NCBI GenBank assembly: GCA_040509755.1
Contig: JBEVKF010000098.1
Span: forward strand, 1 to 64,000
DNA from: JACVRW01 sp040509755
GTDB taxonomy: Bacteria > Actinomycetota > Thermoleophilia > Solirubrobacterales > Thermoleophilaceae
Length of the DNA stretch: 64,000 nucleotides
Direction: 5' to 3'
This document shows positions 1 to 7,757 of this stretch, one piece after another; within the stretch, counting starts at the first letter, position 1, and every line of letters begins with the position of its first letter. Position numbers and translations under genes: made by a program. The notes under the pieces were generated by a model, which did no database searches, was not told the DNA's origin, and saw only the letters and a program-made list of their open reading frames with translations.

Positions 1-18
1 GGAGCGAGTCGCGGTGCC

Positions 19-942
19 GTGAGGGAAGCCCTCGCGTCCCTCGCCTGCGCGCTGCTCCTCGCCGGGTGTGGCTTCGGCGCGGGAGACGAGCAGGCGGGCG
101 GTGCCAGCCTCCGAGTGACGCGCGACTTCGGCCGCGCCGAGCTCGGTTCTGTCACCACCGACACCCTGAGGGAGGATCAGACGGTCATGCGTCTGCTGCG
201 CTCGAAGTTCGAGGTCGACACGCGCTTTGGCGGTCGCTTCGTGCAGGCCATCGACGGCGTCGCGGGTGAGGGGGCGAGCGGCCGGCACGACTGGTTCTTC
301 TTCGTCAACGGCTTGGAGGCCGGCGTCGGCGCAGCCGAGTACGAGCTGTCGCCCGGGGATCGCGTGCAGTGGGACCTGCGCGACTGGGAGACGGCAATGC
401 GCGTGCCGGCGATCGTGGGAGCGTTCCCGGAGCCGTTTCGCAGCGGGACCGAGGGAGAGCGGCGCCCGGTTCGAGTCGAGTGCGAGGAGGCTCAGACCGA
501 GCCGTGCCGCGAGGCGAAGGAGGCGCTGCAGAGGACGGGCGTGCCGGTGTCCGGATCCTCGCTCGGCGCGCCCGGCACCGAGACCGTCACGCGGCTCGTC
601 GTAGCGCGCTGGCCCGAGGCTCGGATCGTGCGCGGTGCGCCGACGCTCGAGGAGGGTCCGGAGGCGAGCGGCGTTTTCGCGCGCTTGGACCGCCAGGGCC
701 GGTCGCTCGAGCTGCTCGACGCCGACGGCGAGGTCGCGCGGACGGTGCGGCCCGGGGACGGCACCGCGCTCGTGGCCGCGCTGCGCCCGCTCGATGACGA
801 GCTGCTCTGGCTCGTTACTGCCCTCGACGAGAAGGGGCTCGCGGCTGGCGTCGCCGCGCTACGGGAGGACCTGCTGCGCGACGCCTTCGCTGTCGCCGTG
901 ACCGGGCGTACGGTTGAGAAGCTACCCCTGGCTGGGCGATGA
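19..942 (+). CDS. DUF4430 (transcobalamin C-terminal-like) lipoprotein of ECF importer operon
   Basis: Predicted secreted lipoprotein of 307 aa. The N-terminus has a hydrophobic stretch ending in a lipobox (LLLAGC, Cys at about residue 17), so it should sit on the outer face of the membrane. Residues about 30-125 look like the DUF4430 domain, the beta domain of intrinsic factor/transcobalamin, with the hallmark WFFFVNG segment near residue 93 and GDRVQWD after it. The C-terminal half (about 130-307) is not recognised. The start is GTG at 19; upstream sequence is not visible, so an earlier start cannot be excluded. The stop overlaps the EcfT start (ATGA), implying one operon. A role as a surface ligand-capture protein for the ECF importer is inferred from domain and context. 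Confidence 0.75.
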   Translation: MREALASLACALLLAGCGFGAGDEQAGGASLRVTRDFGRAELGSVTTDTLREDQTVMRLLRSKFEVDTRFGGRFVQAIDGVAGEGASGRHDWFFFVNGLEAGVGAAEYELSPGDRVQWDLRDWETAMRVPAIVGAFPEPFRSGTEGERRPVRVECEEAQTEPCREAKEALQRTGVPVSGSSLGAPGTETVTRLVVARWPEARIVRGAPTLEEGPEASGVFARLDRQGRSLELLDADGEVARTVRPGDGTALVAALRPLDDELLWLVTALDEKGLAAGVAALREDLLRDAFAVAVTGRTVEKLPLAGR

Positions 943-1823
943 GCCTCATTCCCACCTATCGCGAACGTCCGAGCGCGCTCCACTCCGCGCGCGCGGGGGT
1001 GGGCGCCGCGTTCTGCTGCGCCTTCGCGCTGGCGGGCTCGCTCTACCGCAGTCCGCTCGTGCTCGCGGGCGTGCTCGGCGGGATCGTCCTTGCCGGGGTT
1101 GCGGCCGGAGTGGGGAGGGAGGTGGGCCGCTCGCTCAAGCTCGCCCTGCCCTTCGCGCTGCTCGTGGCGACCGTCAACGCGCTCGTCTACCAGGGCGGCG
1201 ACACGCTGCTCGTACGCGGCGGCGACTTCCTCGGCCGACGCTGGGACATCACCCTGGAAGCGGCTGCCGAGGGGGCAATGATGGGCCTTCGCATCGTCGT
1301 GGTGATCGCGGCGCTGGGCGGGCTGATGTCCGCCGCGGTCGATCCCGACAAGCTGCTCAAGGCGCTCCGGCGCGTCTCATATCGCTCGGCACTGACCGCC
1401 GCCCTCGCCACGCGGCTCGTGCCGGTGCTGGCGCGCGACGCCGGGCGCATGGGCGACGCCGCCCGCTGTCGCCCGCAGCCGCCGGGCCGCCTGGCGGTCG
1501 TGCGCGCGGCGATGGCGAACTCACTCGACCGCGCGGTGGACGTGGCCGCCGCGCTGGAGGTCCGCGGCTACGCGCTCGCCGGGCGCCCGGCGAGCGACCG
1601 ACGCCCATGGTCTCGGCACGATCTGCGCATCGGCGCCGCCGCGCTCGCGGTCGCGGGGCTGGCAATAGCCGGGGTTCTCGCGGGCGTTGGCGAGGCCGAG
1701 GCCTATCCGACGCTCGATGTCGCGTTCGGCCCGGCCGAGGCTGGGCTGGCGGCGGCGTTCGTGCTGCTCGGACTGGCCCCGTTTGCCGGCCGGGGCGCGC
1801 GCATGGGGGTCCGCCGTGCCTGA
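939..1823 (+). CDS. ecfT: Energy-coupling factor transporter transmembrane protein EcfT
   Basis: Membrane scaffold of an ECF-type vitamin/metal importer, coupling two ATPases to an S-component. The 294-aa protein has several hydrophobic segments (about 20-60, 75-90, 110-140 and two near the C-terminus). It carries the EcfT coupling-helix signature ALEVRGY, about residue 205, where the Ala-Arg-Gly motif contacts the ATPases in this family. It overlaps the preceding lipoprotein gene by 4 bases and the ATPase gene by 8 bases, so translation is probably coupled. Substrate cannot be read from this subunit; the neighbouring S-component decides it. Confidence 0.85.
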   Translation: MSLIPTYRERPSALHSARAGVGAAFCCAFALAGSLYRSPLVLAGVLGGIVLAGVAAGVGREVGRSLKLALPFALLVATVNALVYQGGDTLLVRGGDFLGRRWDITLEAAAEGAMMGLRIVVVIAALGGLMSAAVDPDKLLKALRRVSYRSALTAALATRLVPVLARDAGRMGDAARCRPQPPGRLAVVRAAMANSLDRAVDVAAALEVRGYALAGRPASDRRPWSRHDLRIGAAALAVAGLAIAGVLAGVGEAEAYPTLDVAFGPAEAGLAAAFVLLGLAPFAGRGARMGVRRA

Positions 1824-3441
1824 ACCGATCGCCCGGGCGGACCGCTTCGGCTACTCGTATCCGGCCGCTGGCGACACGCCCGTTCGCGGCAACTCCCTCC
1901 AGGACGTCTCGTTCGAGCTCGAGCCGGGCACGTTCACCGTCCTCGCCGGCATCTCGGGCTCGGGCAAGTCGACCGTGCTCCGGGCGCTCTGCGGTCTCGT
2001 CCCGCACTTCTACGGCGGTGAGGCTGACGGCGAGCTGGAGGTCGGCGGGCTCGACGTGCGCGTGCACGGACCGGGAGAGCTGGCGGCCGTGTGCGGCACC
2101 GTCTTCCAGGAGCCCGAGACGCAGGTGGTGATGGGCGGCGTACGCGCCGAGCTCGAGCTGCCGCTGGAGCACCGCGGCGAGCCGGCCGCCACCGTCGCCC
2201 GCGCGGTGGAGGAGACCGCGCTCGCGCTGGGCGTTGCGCATCTGCTTGGCCGGCGAACCGACACGCTGTCGGGCGGCGAGCTGCAGCGCGTGGCGATCGC
2301 CGCCGCCATGGTGCACGGCCCCGAGCTGCTGCTGCTCGACGAGCCGACCTCGCAGCTCGACCCCGTGGCCGGCGACGAACTCGTCTGGCTGCTGCGGCGC
2401 CTCAACGAGGACTGGGGCACCGCCGTGTTGATCGCCGAGCACCGCCTGGAGCGCTGCCTCCCCGCGGCCGACCGGGTGATCGCGCTAGTGGACGGGCAGG
2501 TGGCCTGCGACGCCGCGCCCCGCGACTATCTCGCCTGGGCCGCGGACGCGATGCCGGTGCTTGCCACTCCCGCCGCGAGGCTCTTTTCGATGGCCGGCCT
2601 GCCCGCGCGACCGGCCTCGGTCAAGGAGGCCAAGGCCGGCCTGAGGGAGGCAGGGATCGAGCACCTCGAGGCTGACCCGCCGCCCGCGGCCGTCCACCAC
2701 CGCAGAAGGTGGTTCGCGCGGCGCAACGGCGAGCCGGTCGGCGCATTGTCGCTGCGAGGCGTCTGGTTCGAGATCGAGGACGGCCCCACGGTGCTTAGCG
2801 GCCTTGACCTCGACCTGCGCCCCGGGGACCGCGTGGCGCTGATGGGCCGAAACGGCGCTGGCAAGAGCACCCTGCTGCGGCTGGCGCAGGGACTCGCCGA
2901 GCCCACGCGCGGGCGAATCGAACGGGCCGGGGAGGTGGCGCTCCTGCTGCAGAACCCGGGCGACTACCTGATCCACGAGCACGCGATCGACGACGCCGGC
3001 GTGGAGGGAGTGGCAGCCGCGGGCCTGGCCGGCCGTGAGGCGGCCCACCCCCGCGACCTGTCGGGCGGCGAGCGCCAGCGGCTTGCACTCGAGGTGGTAC
3101 TCGCCGGCGAGCCGTGCGCGGCGGTGCTGCTCGACGAGCCCACCCGCGGGATGGACCGCGCCCACAAGAACGGGCTGGCACAGCGGATCGGGGCGCTGGC
3201 GGACGCCGGGGCGGCCGTGGTGGTGGCCACCCACGACACCGAGTTCGCGGCGTCGTTCGCGGATCGGGTCGTGCTGCTTGGCGAGGGAATCGTGATCGGA
3301 GACAGCACACCCAGCGAGGTGCTCGGCGGCGGGCGTCACTTCTCGACCGAGGTGGCCCGCGCGACCGGTGGCGCCGCGCTGCTGGCCGAGCAGGGCGCTG
3401 CGCTGATCGCGCGCCGGCGCGCCGCGGAGGTGTCCCGGTGA
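1816..3441 (+). CDS. Fused double ATPase EcfA1-EcfA2 of ECF transporter
   Basis: ATP-hydrolysing subunit of the ECF importer, 541 aa, carrying two complete ABC domains in one chain. The first half has Walker A GISGSGKST (about residues 45-53), signature LSGGELQR and Walker B LLLLDEPTSQLD. The second half has Walker A GRNGAGKST, signature LSGGERQRLALE and Walker B VLLDEPTRGMD. In most ECF systems these are separate EcfA and EcfA' proteins; fusion fixes a 1:1 ratio. The GTG start at 1816 was chosen because it opens just before the first beta strand and overlaps ecfT by 8 bases. The stop overlaps the S-component start (GTGA). Confidence 0.88.
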   Translation: MPEPIARADRFGYSYPAAGDTPVRGNSLQDVSFELEPGTFTVLAGISGSGKSTVLRALCGLVPHFYGGEADGELEVGGLDVRVHGPGELAAVCGTVFQEPETQVVMGGVRAELELPLEHRGEPAATVARAVEETALALGVAHLLGRRTDTLSGGELQRVAIAAAMVHGPELLLLDEPTSQLDPVAGDELVWLLRRLNEDWGTAVLIAEHRLERCLPAADRVIALVDGQVACDAAPRDYLAWAADAMPVLATPAARLFSMAGLPARPASVKEAKAGLREAGIEHLEADPPPAAVHHRRRWFARRNGEPVGALSLRGVWFEIEDGPTVLSGLDLDLRPGDRVALMGRNGAGKSTLLRLAQGLAEPTRGRIERAGEVALLLQNPGDYLIHEHAIDDAGVEGVAAAGLAGREAAHPRDLSGGERQRLALEVVLAGEPCAAVLLDEPTRGMDRAHKNGLAQRIGALADAGAAVVVATHDTEFAASFADRVVLLGEGIVIGDSTPSEVLGGGRHFSTEVARATGGAALLAEQGAALIARRRAAEVSR

Positions 3442-5345
3442 GCTGGCAGGCAGCCTCGCTGGTCGTGCTCGCGCTCGCCCTGATCGCCGCCTTCGGCTGG
3501 TACGAGCGCGACAGGCCGCCCGCGCGGATCCTTGCTCTGGTGGCGACGATGGCGGCGCTGGCCGTCGTCGGCCGGCTCGCCTTTGCCGCGATCCCGAACG
3601 TGAAGCCGACAACCGACATCGTGCTGTTCGCCGGCTACGCGCTCGGCGCGGTGCCGGGCTTCGCCGTGGGGGCGGTGACCGCGGTCGTGTCGAACGTCTT
3701 CCTCTCCCAGGGTCCCTGGACCCCGTGGCAGATGGTCGGCTGGGGCGCGGTCGGGGTGGCCGGCGCCGCGCTTGCGCTCGCCATGCGTGGCCGCGAGCCC
3801 AGTCGGCTTGTGCTCGCCGCCGTCTGCGGGCTCGCCGGCCTTGCCTTCGGCGCCTGGATGGACCTCTACCAGCTCACCCTCGCGGCCCACCAGGACCTCG
3901 ACACCTACCTGGCGCTGTCCGCGAGCTCGCTCCCGTACAACCTCGCCCATGCGATCGGAAACGTCGTGTTCTGCCTCTTGATTGGTCCCGTATTCATCCG
4001 CGCCCTGCGCCGCTACCGCCGCCGCCTCGAAGTGCACTGGCGCGCGCCCGTGGGCGCGGCAGCGGCGACGCTGCTGTTGGGCCTCGCCCTGGGTCTGCCG
4101 GCCGCCGCGGGCGCCGCGTCGCCGGCGGAGCGCGCCAAGCGCTGGCTTGCGCGAACCCAGAACAAGGACGGCGGCTTCGGCCCGGTCGCGGGCCAGTCCT
4201 CCAGCGCGCTGTTCAGCGGCTGGGCCGGGCTCGGGCTGGCCGCGGCCGGCCACAACCCGCGCGACCTGCGCCGCCCGGGCGGGCGATCGCTGGCGGCCTA
4301 TGTCACACGCGGCGGGGCCTCGCTCAAGGACGTAGGCGAGATCGAGCGCACGATCCTCGTGGTCGAGGCGGCCGGGCTGTCGGCGAGGGACTTCGCGGGC
4401 AAGGACCTCGTCGCGGCTGTTCAGTCTCGCCGCCGAGGCGACGGGTCGATCGCGGGCTATGTGAGCTACACCGCGTTTGGGGTGATCGCTCTGCGCGCGG
4501 CGGGAGTCCAGGCGGGCAAGGCGACGGTGTCATGGCTCGTCTCGGCGCAGAACGCGGACGGCGGCTTCGGGCTCGCGCCCTCCTCGGTGAGCGACAGCGA
4601 CATGACCGGCGCGACGTTGCAAGCGCTCGCGACCGTCGGCCGAGCGCGTGGTGGGGCGGCGACAGGAGCGGTGGCCTGGCTGCGCGCCAACCAAAACGAC
4701 GACGGCGGCTTCGGCCAGTTCAAGGGGCGCAGCTCAAACGCACAGTCCACGAGCTACGCGATCCAGGGACTGGTGGCGGCGGGCGCCGGCGGCGGGACGC
4801 TGTCGCGCTCGCTCGCCTACCTGCGCGGGCTGCAGCGCTCGAACGGCAGCGTCGCCTATTCCTCGTCGAGCGCGCAGACGCCCGTGTGGGTCACCGCTCA
4901 GGCGCTGATGGCTTTCGAGCGCGCGCCGCTGCCGATCGCGGCGGTTCCGCGGGTCAAGCGAAAGCCGCCTGCGGGTGGGGCCGACCCCGATGAGGTGGCT
5001 CCCGCGGCCTCTGCGGGCCAGGGCGGCAACACAAGCAATATGGGGTCGCAAGCGGCCGGTGCGAAGGCGCGGGAGAAGGCGCCCGCCGGGGACGCCGAGC
5101 CCTCGACCGGCACGACAGGCGGTGAGGCGTCGCCGGCCGCCGGCGAGGCGTCGCCGCCTGCTCGCGACACCGGCCTGCGCGTCGACCCGGCGGGAGATGC
5201 GGCCGGCGAGGACCAGGGCGGCGGCCTCGCGCTTTGGCTCGTGGCGCTGGTGGTGGCCGTGGCCGGCGGACTCGTCTGGGTGTTTCGGCGCAGGCTCCTT
5301 CCGCCCAAGCTGCGGGCGCGCCTGCCGCGTCGCGGCTCGGCCTGA
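3438..5345 (+). CDS. ECF S-component fused to prenyltransferase/squalene-oxidase-repeat toroid domain, C-terminal membrane anchor
   Basis: Predicted substrate-binding subunit, 635 aa from GTG at 3438. Residues 1-195 form about six membrane helices of an ECF S-component, with a VSNVFLSQGPWTPWQM segment (about 84-99). A further hydrophobic helix (205-222) leads to an extracytoplasmic alpha/alpha toroid (about 228-495) with three QNxDGGFG repeats, near residues 241, 371 and 419. A Pro/Ala/Gly-rich linker (about 500-590) follows, then a C-terminal membrane helix (about 597-616) and a basic tail. Intrinsic factor and transcobalamin combine such a toroid with a DUF4430 beta domain; here the DUF4430 half is the first gene of the operon. 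A cobalamin or cobinamide-type substrate is therefore an attractive inference, not shown directly. The fusion itself is unusual. Confidence 0.75.
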   Translation: MSWQAASLVVLALALIAAFGWYERDRPPARILALVATMAALAVVGRLAFAAIPNVKPTTDIVLFAGYALGAVPGFAVGAVTAVVSNVFLSQGPWTPWQMVGWGAVGVAGAALALAMRGREPSRLVLAAVCGLAGLAFGAWMDLYQLTLAAHQDLDTYLALSASSLPYNLAHAIGNVVFCLLIGPVFIRALRRYRRRLEVHWRAPVGAAAATLLLGLALGLPAAAGAASPAERAKRWLARTQNKDGGFGPVAGQSSSALFSGWAGLGLAAAGHNPRDLRRPGGRSLAAYVTRGGASLKDVGEIERTILVVEAAGLSARDFAGKDLVAAVQSRRRGDGSIAGYVSYTAFGVIALRAAGVQAGKATVSWLVSAQNADGGFGLAPSSVSDSDMTGATLQALATVGRARGGAATGAVAWLRANQNDDGGFGQFKGRSSNAQSTSYAIQGLVAAGAGGGTLSRSLAYLRGLQRSNGSVAYSSSSAQTPVWVTAQALMAFERAPLPIAAVPRVKRKPPAGGADPDEVAPAASAGQGGNTSNMGSQAAGAKAREKAPAGDAEPSTGTTGGEASPAAGEASPPARDTGLRVDPAGDAAGEDQGGGLALWLVALVVAVAGGLVWVFRRRLLPPKLRARLPRRGSA

Positions 5346-5361
5346 CCGGCCGCGCGCCGTC

Positions 5362-5402
5362 ATTGTCAAGTTAGCGGCCGTGGGGACCGCGAACTCGACA
5401 AT
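5362..5402. repeat. 41-bp palindromic repeat, copy 1, between convergent genes
   Basis: Imperfect inverted repeat with 16-nt arms (14 of 16 matching; left arm starts ATTGTCAAGTTAGCGG) around a 9-nt loop. The same element, 32 of 41 positions identical and of identical length, recurs at 58012-58052. Both copies lie between the 3' ends of convergent genes. It could be a bidirectional terminator or a REP-like dispersed palindrome. Confidence 0.6.
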
Positions 5403-5408
5403 GGATGC

Positions 5409-6290
5409 CTAATGCGGCGTGCGCGTCCAGGCCAGGTTGTCGTAGGGGTATGAGCGCCGGCTGATCAGCGTGCGGCCGGTGCCGTCGGGCCTGATGCGCG
5501 AGATGCCGTCCTGGCCAACGAACGCGATCCACCTGCCGTTCGGCGACCATGCCGGGACGCTGCCGAAGCGCACCAGCTTGCGCCGCCCGCTGCCGTCCGG
5601 GGAGACGATGCAGACGCCGCCCGAGCAGCCGTAGACGATCCGCGAGCCTCCCGGCGAGAAGCTCGGCCCGCGGACGAAGCCGGCGGCGACCAACCGAGCC
5701 GCCCCGCCGGCGGCCGGCATCGTCCACAGCCGCGGCGCCCCCTGGTAGACGACCGGGCTCACGAACGCGATCCGCCCGCGCGGCGACCAGGTCGGCTCGC
5801 CGGCGCCGGTCGTGGTCAGGCGGCGGAGGTCCGAGCCGTCGCGCGCGACCGTGCAGACGTCGCTCTGCGATCCGCCGTCCTCGATCCGCCAGAAGCAGCT
5901 GAACGCGAGCCGGCTGCCGCCTGGCGACCAGGCCGGATCGCTCACGTCGGCGTCCAGTCCGGGCACCCTGCGCAGGTTCTTCCCGTCGTGGTCGACGAGC
6001 CAGAGGCCGGGCAGCGCGATCGTCCGGCCATCGGGCGAAGGCACCGGCGCGGCCCAGGAGCAGCGAGCGTCGACGCAGGGGAGGACCAGGCGCCGAAACC
6101 CCTTGCCGCTCGCCCGCATCGAGAAGATCGACGAGGGCGGCGGGCCTGTCTCCTCGCAGCTCTCGCCGCAGGCGTCCGCCAGGCGGGAGTCATCGAAGAG
6201 CAGGCGCCCGCCGGGCGCCGCCTGTGCCGCGCCGGGAAGGGCAGCCCAGGCGGCGGCGAGCACGGCGACCAGCAGCAGAGGGCGGCGCAT
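5409..6290 (-). CDS. Secreted TolB-like/PD40 beta-propeller protein
   Basis: A 293-aa protein with a clear signal peptide (LLLVAVLAAAWAALPGAAQA, about residues 5-24). It is followed by repeated WSPGG/SPDG units (PSPDGRTIAL, WSPGGSRLAFS, WSPRGRIAFVS, FSPGGSRIVYG, WSPNGRWIAFV) typical of TolB/PD40 propeller blades. It should be exported and fold as a six- or seven-bladed propeller. Its ligand and role are unknown; TolB proper is a Gram-negative envelope protein, so no tolB symbol is given. It is transcribed alone, convergent with the ECF operon. The upstream promoter region shares a short motif with that of the OsmC gene at 19309. Confidence 0.75.
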   Translation of the reverse strand: MRRPLLLVAVLAAAWAALPGAAQAAPGGRLLFDDSRLADACGESCEETGPPPSSIFSMRASGKGFRRLVLPCVDARCSWAAPVPSPDGRTIALPGLWLVDHDGKNLRRVPGLDADVSDPAWSPGGSRLAFSCFWRIEDGGSQSDVCTVARDGSDLRRLTTTGAGEPTWSPRGRIAFVSPVVYQGAPRLWTMPAAGGAARLVAAGFVRGPSFSPGGSRIVYGCSGGVCIVSPDGSGRRKLVRFGSVPAWSPNGRWIAFVGQDGISRIRPDGTGRTLISRRSYPYDNLAWTRTPH

Positions 6291-6384
6291 GTCCTGTCAA
6301 ACCGCCGCAAAGCCGGAAGTTACGGGGCCTTGCCGCAAGCACGCAGCTCGGCCGGGTGCGCGCGGATGGATTTCGCTCGCAGCG

Positions 6385-7227
6385 TCAGCGCTTCCTGCCG
6401 CCGCCCAGCGCCCGCTCGATCAGCCTGTCCATCACGCGGTCGGGCAGGAGCAGCGCTGCCGGGGCGCGCAGCTTTGCGTCGCGGCCCACGAGATAGCGTG
6501 CGCGCGGACGCTCCGCGGTCAGGGCCGTTCCGATGGTCTCGGCCACCTCGCGCGGCTCGATCCCACGCTCCTGCTGGATCTTGTCCGTCGCCTTGCGCAG
6601 GCCGTCGATCAACGGCCCGTAGAGCCGCTGGGTCTCGGGCGGCATCGTGGCACGCATGTCGCTGGCGAGCTCGTCGCCCTTCCTCCAGATCGGCGTCTTG
6701 ACGCCGCCCGGCTCGATCACGATCACGTCGACGCCGTGCGGGCGCAGCTCGCGTCGGAGCGAGTCGCTCATGGCCTCCAGCCCGAACTTCGACATGGCGT
6801 ACGCGCCAACCAGTGGCATCGCCACGCGCCCGCCGATCGAGCTGACGTTGACGATCGTCCCGCGGGCGGCCCGCAGCGCGGGCAGGAACTGCTGTGTCAC
6901 GGCAAGCTGCCCGACCAGGTTAATCTCGAGCTGGCGGCGGAGCTGGTCGAGCGGAAGGAACTCGAGCGGCGCGGCGACCGCGATGCCGGCGTTGTTCACC
7001 AGGCCGGCGAGCGCACCTTCACCCAGCTCGGCGCGAGCGGCGGCGATCGAGTCCGGCTCGGTCAGGTCGAGCTTGACCGTGCGCACCCCGGCCGCGCGCA
7101 GGCGCTCGGCGTCCTCGTCCTTTCGGACCGCGCCGACGGCGTCGAAGCCGAGCTCCTTTAGGTGAAGCACCGTCGCCTCGCCGATCCCGCTCGAGGCTCC
7201 TGTTACCAGCACGGTCCCCTGGGCCAC
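6385..7227 (-). CDS. SDR family NAD(P)-dependent oxidoreductase
   Basis: A 280-aa short-chain dehydrogenase/reductase of the classical type. It has TGASSGIGE (cofactor glycine motif) at residues 9-17, NNAG at about residue 88, a Ser in NVSSIGG and the catalytic YAMSK (Tyr-x-x-x-Lys) near residue 150. The C-terminal extension after residue 200 resembles SDRs annotated as acting on lipids or retinol-like substrates, but the substrate cannot be named. The GTG start at 7227 gives the usual N-terminus just before the first beta strand. It is divergent from the nitroreductase gene with only 20 bp between them, so the two promoters must overlap. Confidence 0.85.
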   Translation of the reverse strand: MAQGTVLVTGASSGIGEATVLHLKELGFDAVGAVRKDEDAERLRAAGVRTVKLDLTEPDSIAAARAELGEGALAGLVNNAGIAVAAPLEFLPLDQLRRQLEINLVGQLAVTQQFLPALRAARGTIVNVSSIGGRVAMPLVGAYAMSKFGLEAMSDSLRRELRPHGVDVIVIEPGGVKTPIWRKGDELASDMRATMPPETQRLYGPLIDGLRKATDKIQQERGIEPREVAETIGTALTAERPRARYLVGRDAKLRAPAALLLPDRVMDRLIERALGGGRKR

Positions 7228-7247
7228 ACTGGCAGACTAACCGCGGC

Positions 7248-7757
7248 ATGGAACTCGAAGATGCGATCCGCAGCCGCCGCACCCACAAGGCCTATGGACC
7301 GGCGCCGGTGTCGCGCGAGACGCTCGAGGAGCTCTTCGAGCTCGCGCGCTGGGCGCCCAACCACAACCTCACCAATCCATGGCGCTTTCGCGTGCTCGGC
7401 CCTCAGGCCCTCGCGCGGCTCAAGCTGGCGGCCGGACCGGAGGCCGCGACAAAGCTCGACCGTGCCCCGACGCTCGTGGTGGCGAGCCAGGTGCGCTCCG
7501 ACGATCCCATTCAGGACGAGGAGGATCTCTGTGCGACGGCGACCGCGATCGCATATGTGCTGCTCGGCGCACACGCTCGAGGGCTGGCAGGCTACTGGCG
7601 CACCCCAGCCGTGCTGCGCACGCGCGAGGGCCTGGAGGCGCTCGGCGTCCCAGAGGGCGAGCGCCCGCTCGCGCTGATCCACCTTGGCCGGGCGCGCCAG
7701 GAGAAGGAGCCGCCCGAGCGGCTGCCGACAGGCGACTACGTAACGTTCCTGTCGTGA
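7248..7757 (+). CDS. Nitroreductase family protein
   Basis: A 169-aa FMN-dependent nitroreductase-fold protein. The N-terminal DAIRSRRTHKAY and the RWAPNHNLTNPWRF segment (about residues 37-50) are the FMN-binding hallmarks. The GLAGYWRTP segment and C-terminal LALIHLGRARQ complete the family pattern. Its length is at the short end for the family but the fold appears whole. The physiological substrate is unknown. It overlaps the start of the glycerol-3-phosphate dehydrogenase gene (GTGA), suggesting an operon that continues through folP. Confidence 0.8.
   Translation: MELEDAIRSRRTHKAYGPAPVSRETLEELFELARWAPNHNLTNPWRFRVLGPQALARLKLAAGPEAATKLDRAPTLVVASQVRSDDPIQDEEDLCATATAIAYVLLGAHARGLAGYWRTPAVLRTREGLEALGVPEGERPLALIHLGRARQEKEPPERLPTGDYVTFLS

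Noticed and set aside
1..18. Cobalamin riboswitch upstream of the ECF operon
   Set aside because: Only 18 bases upstream are visible, so neither presence nor absence can be judged.
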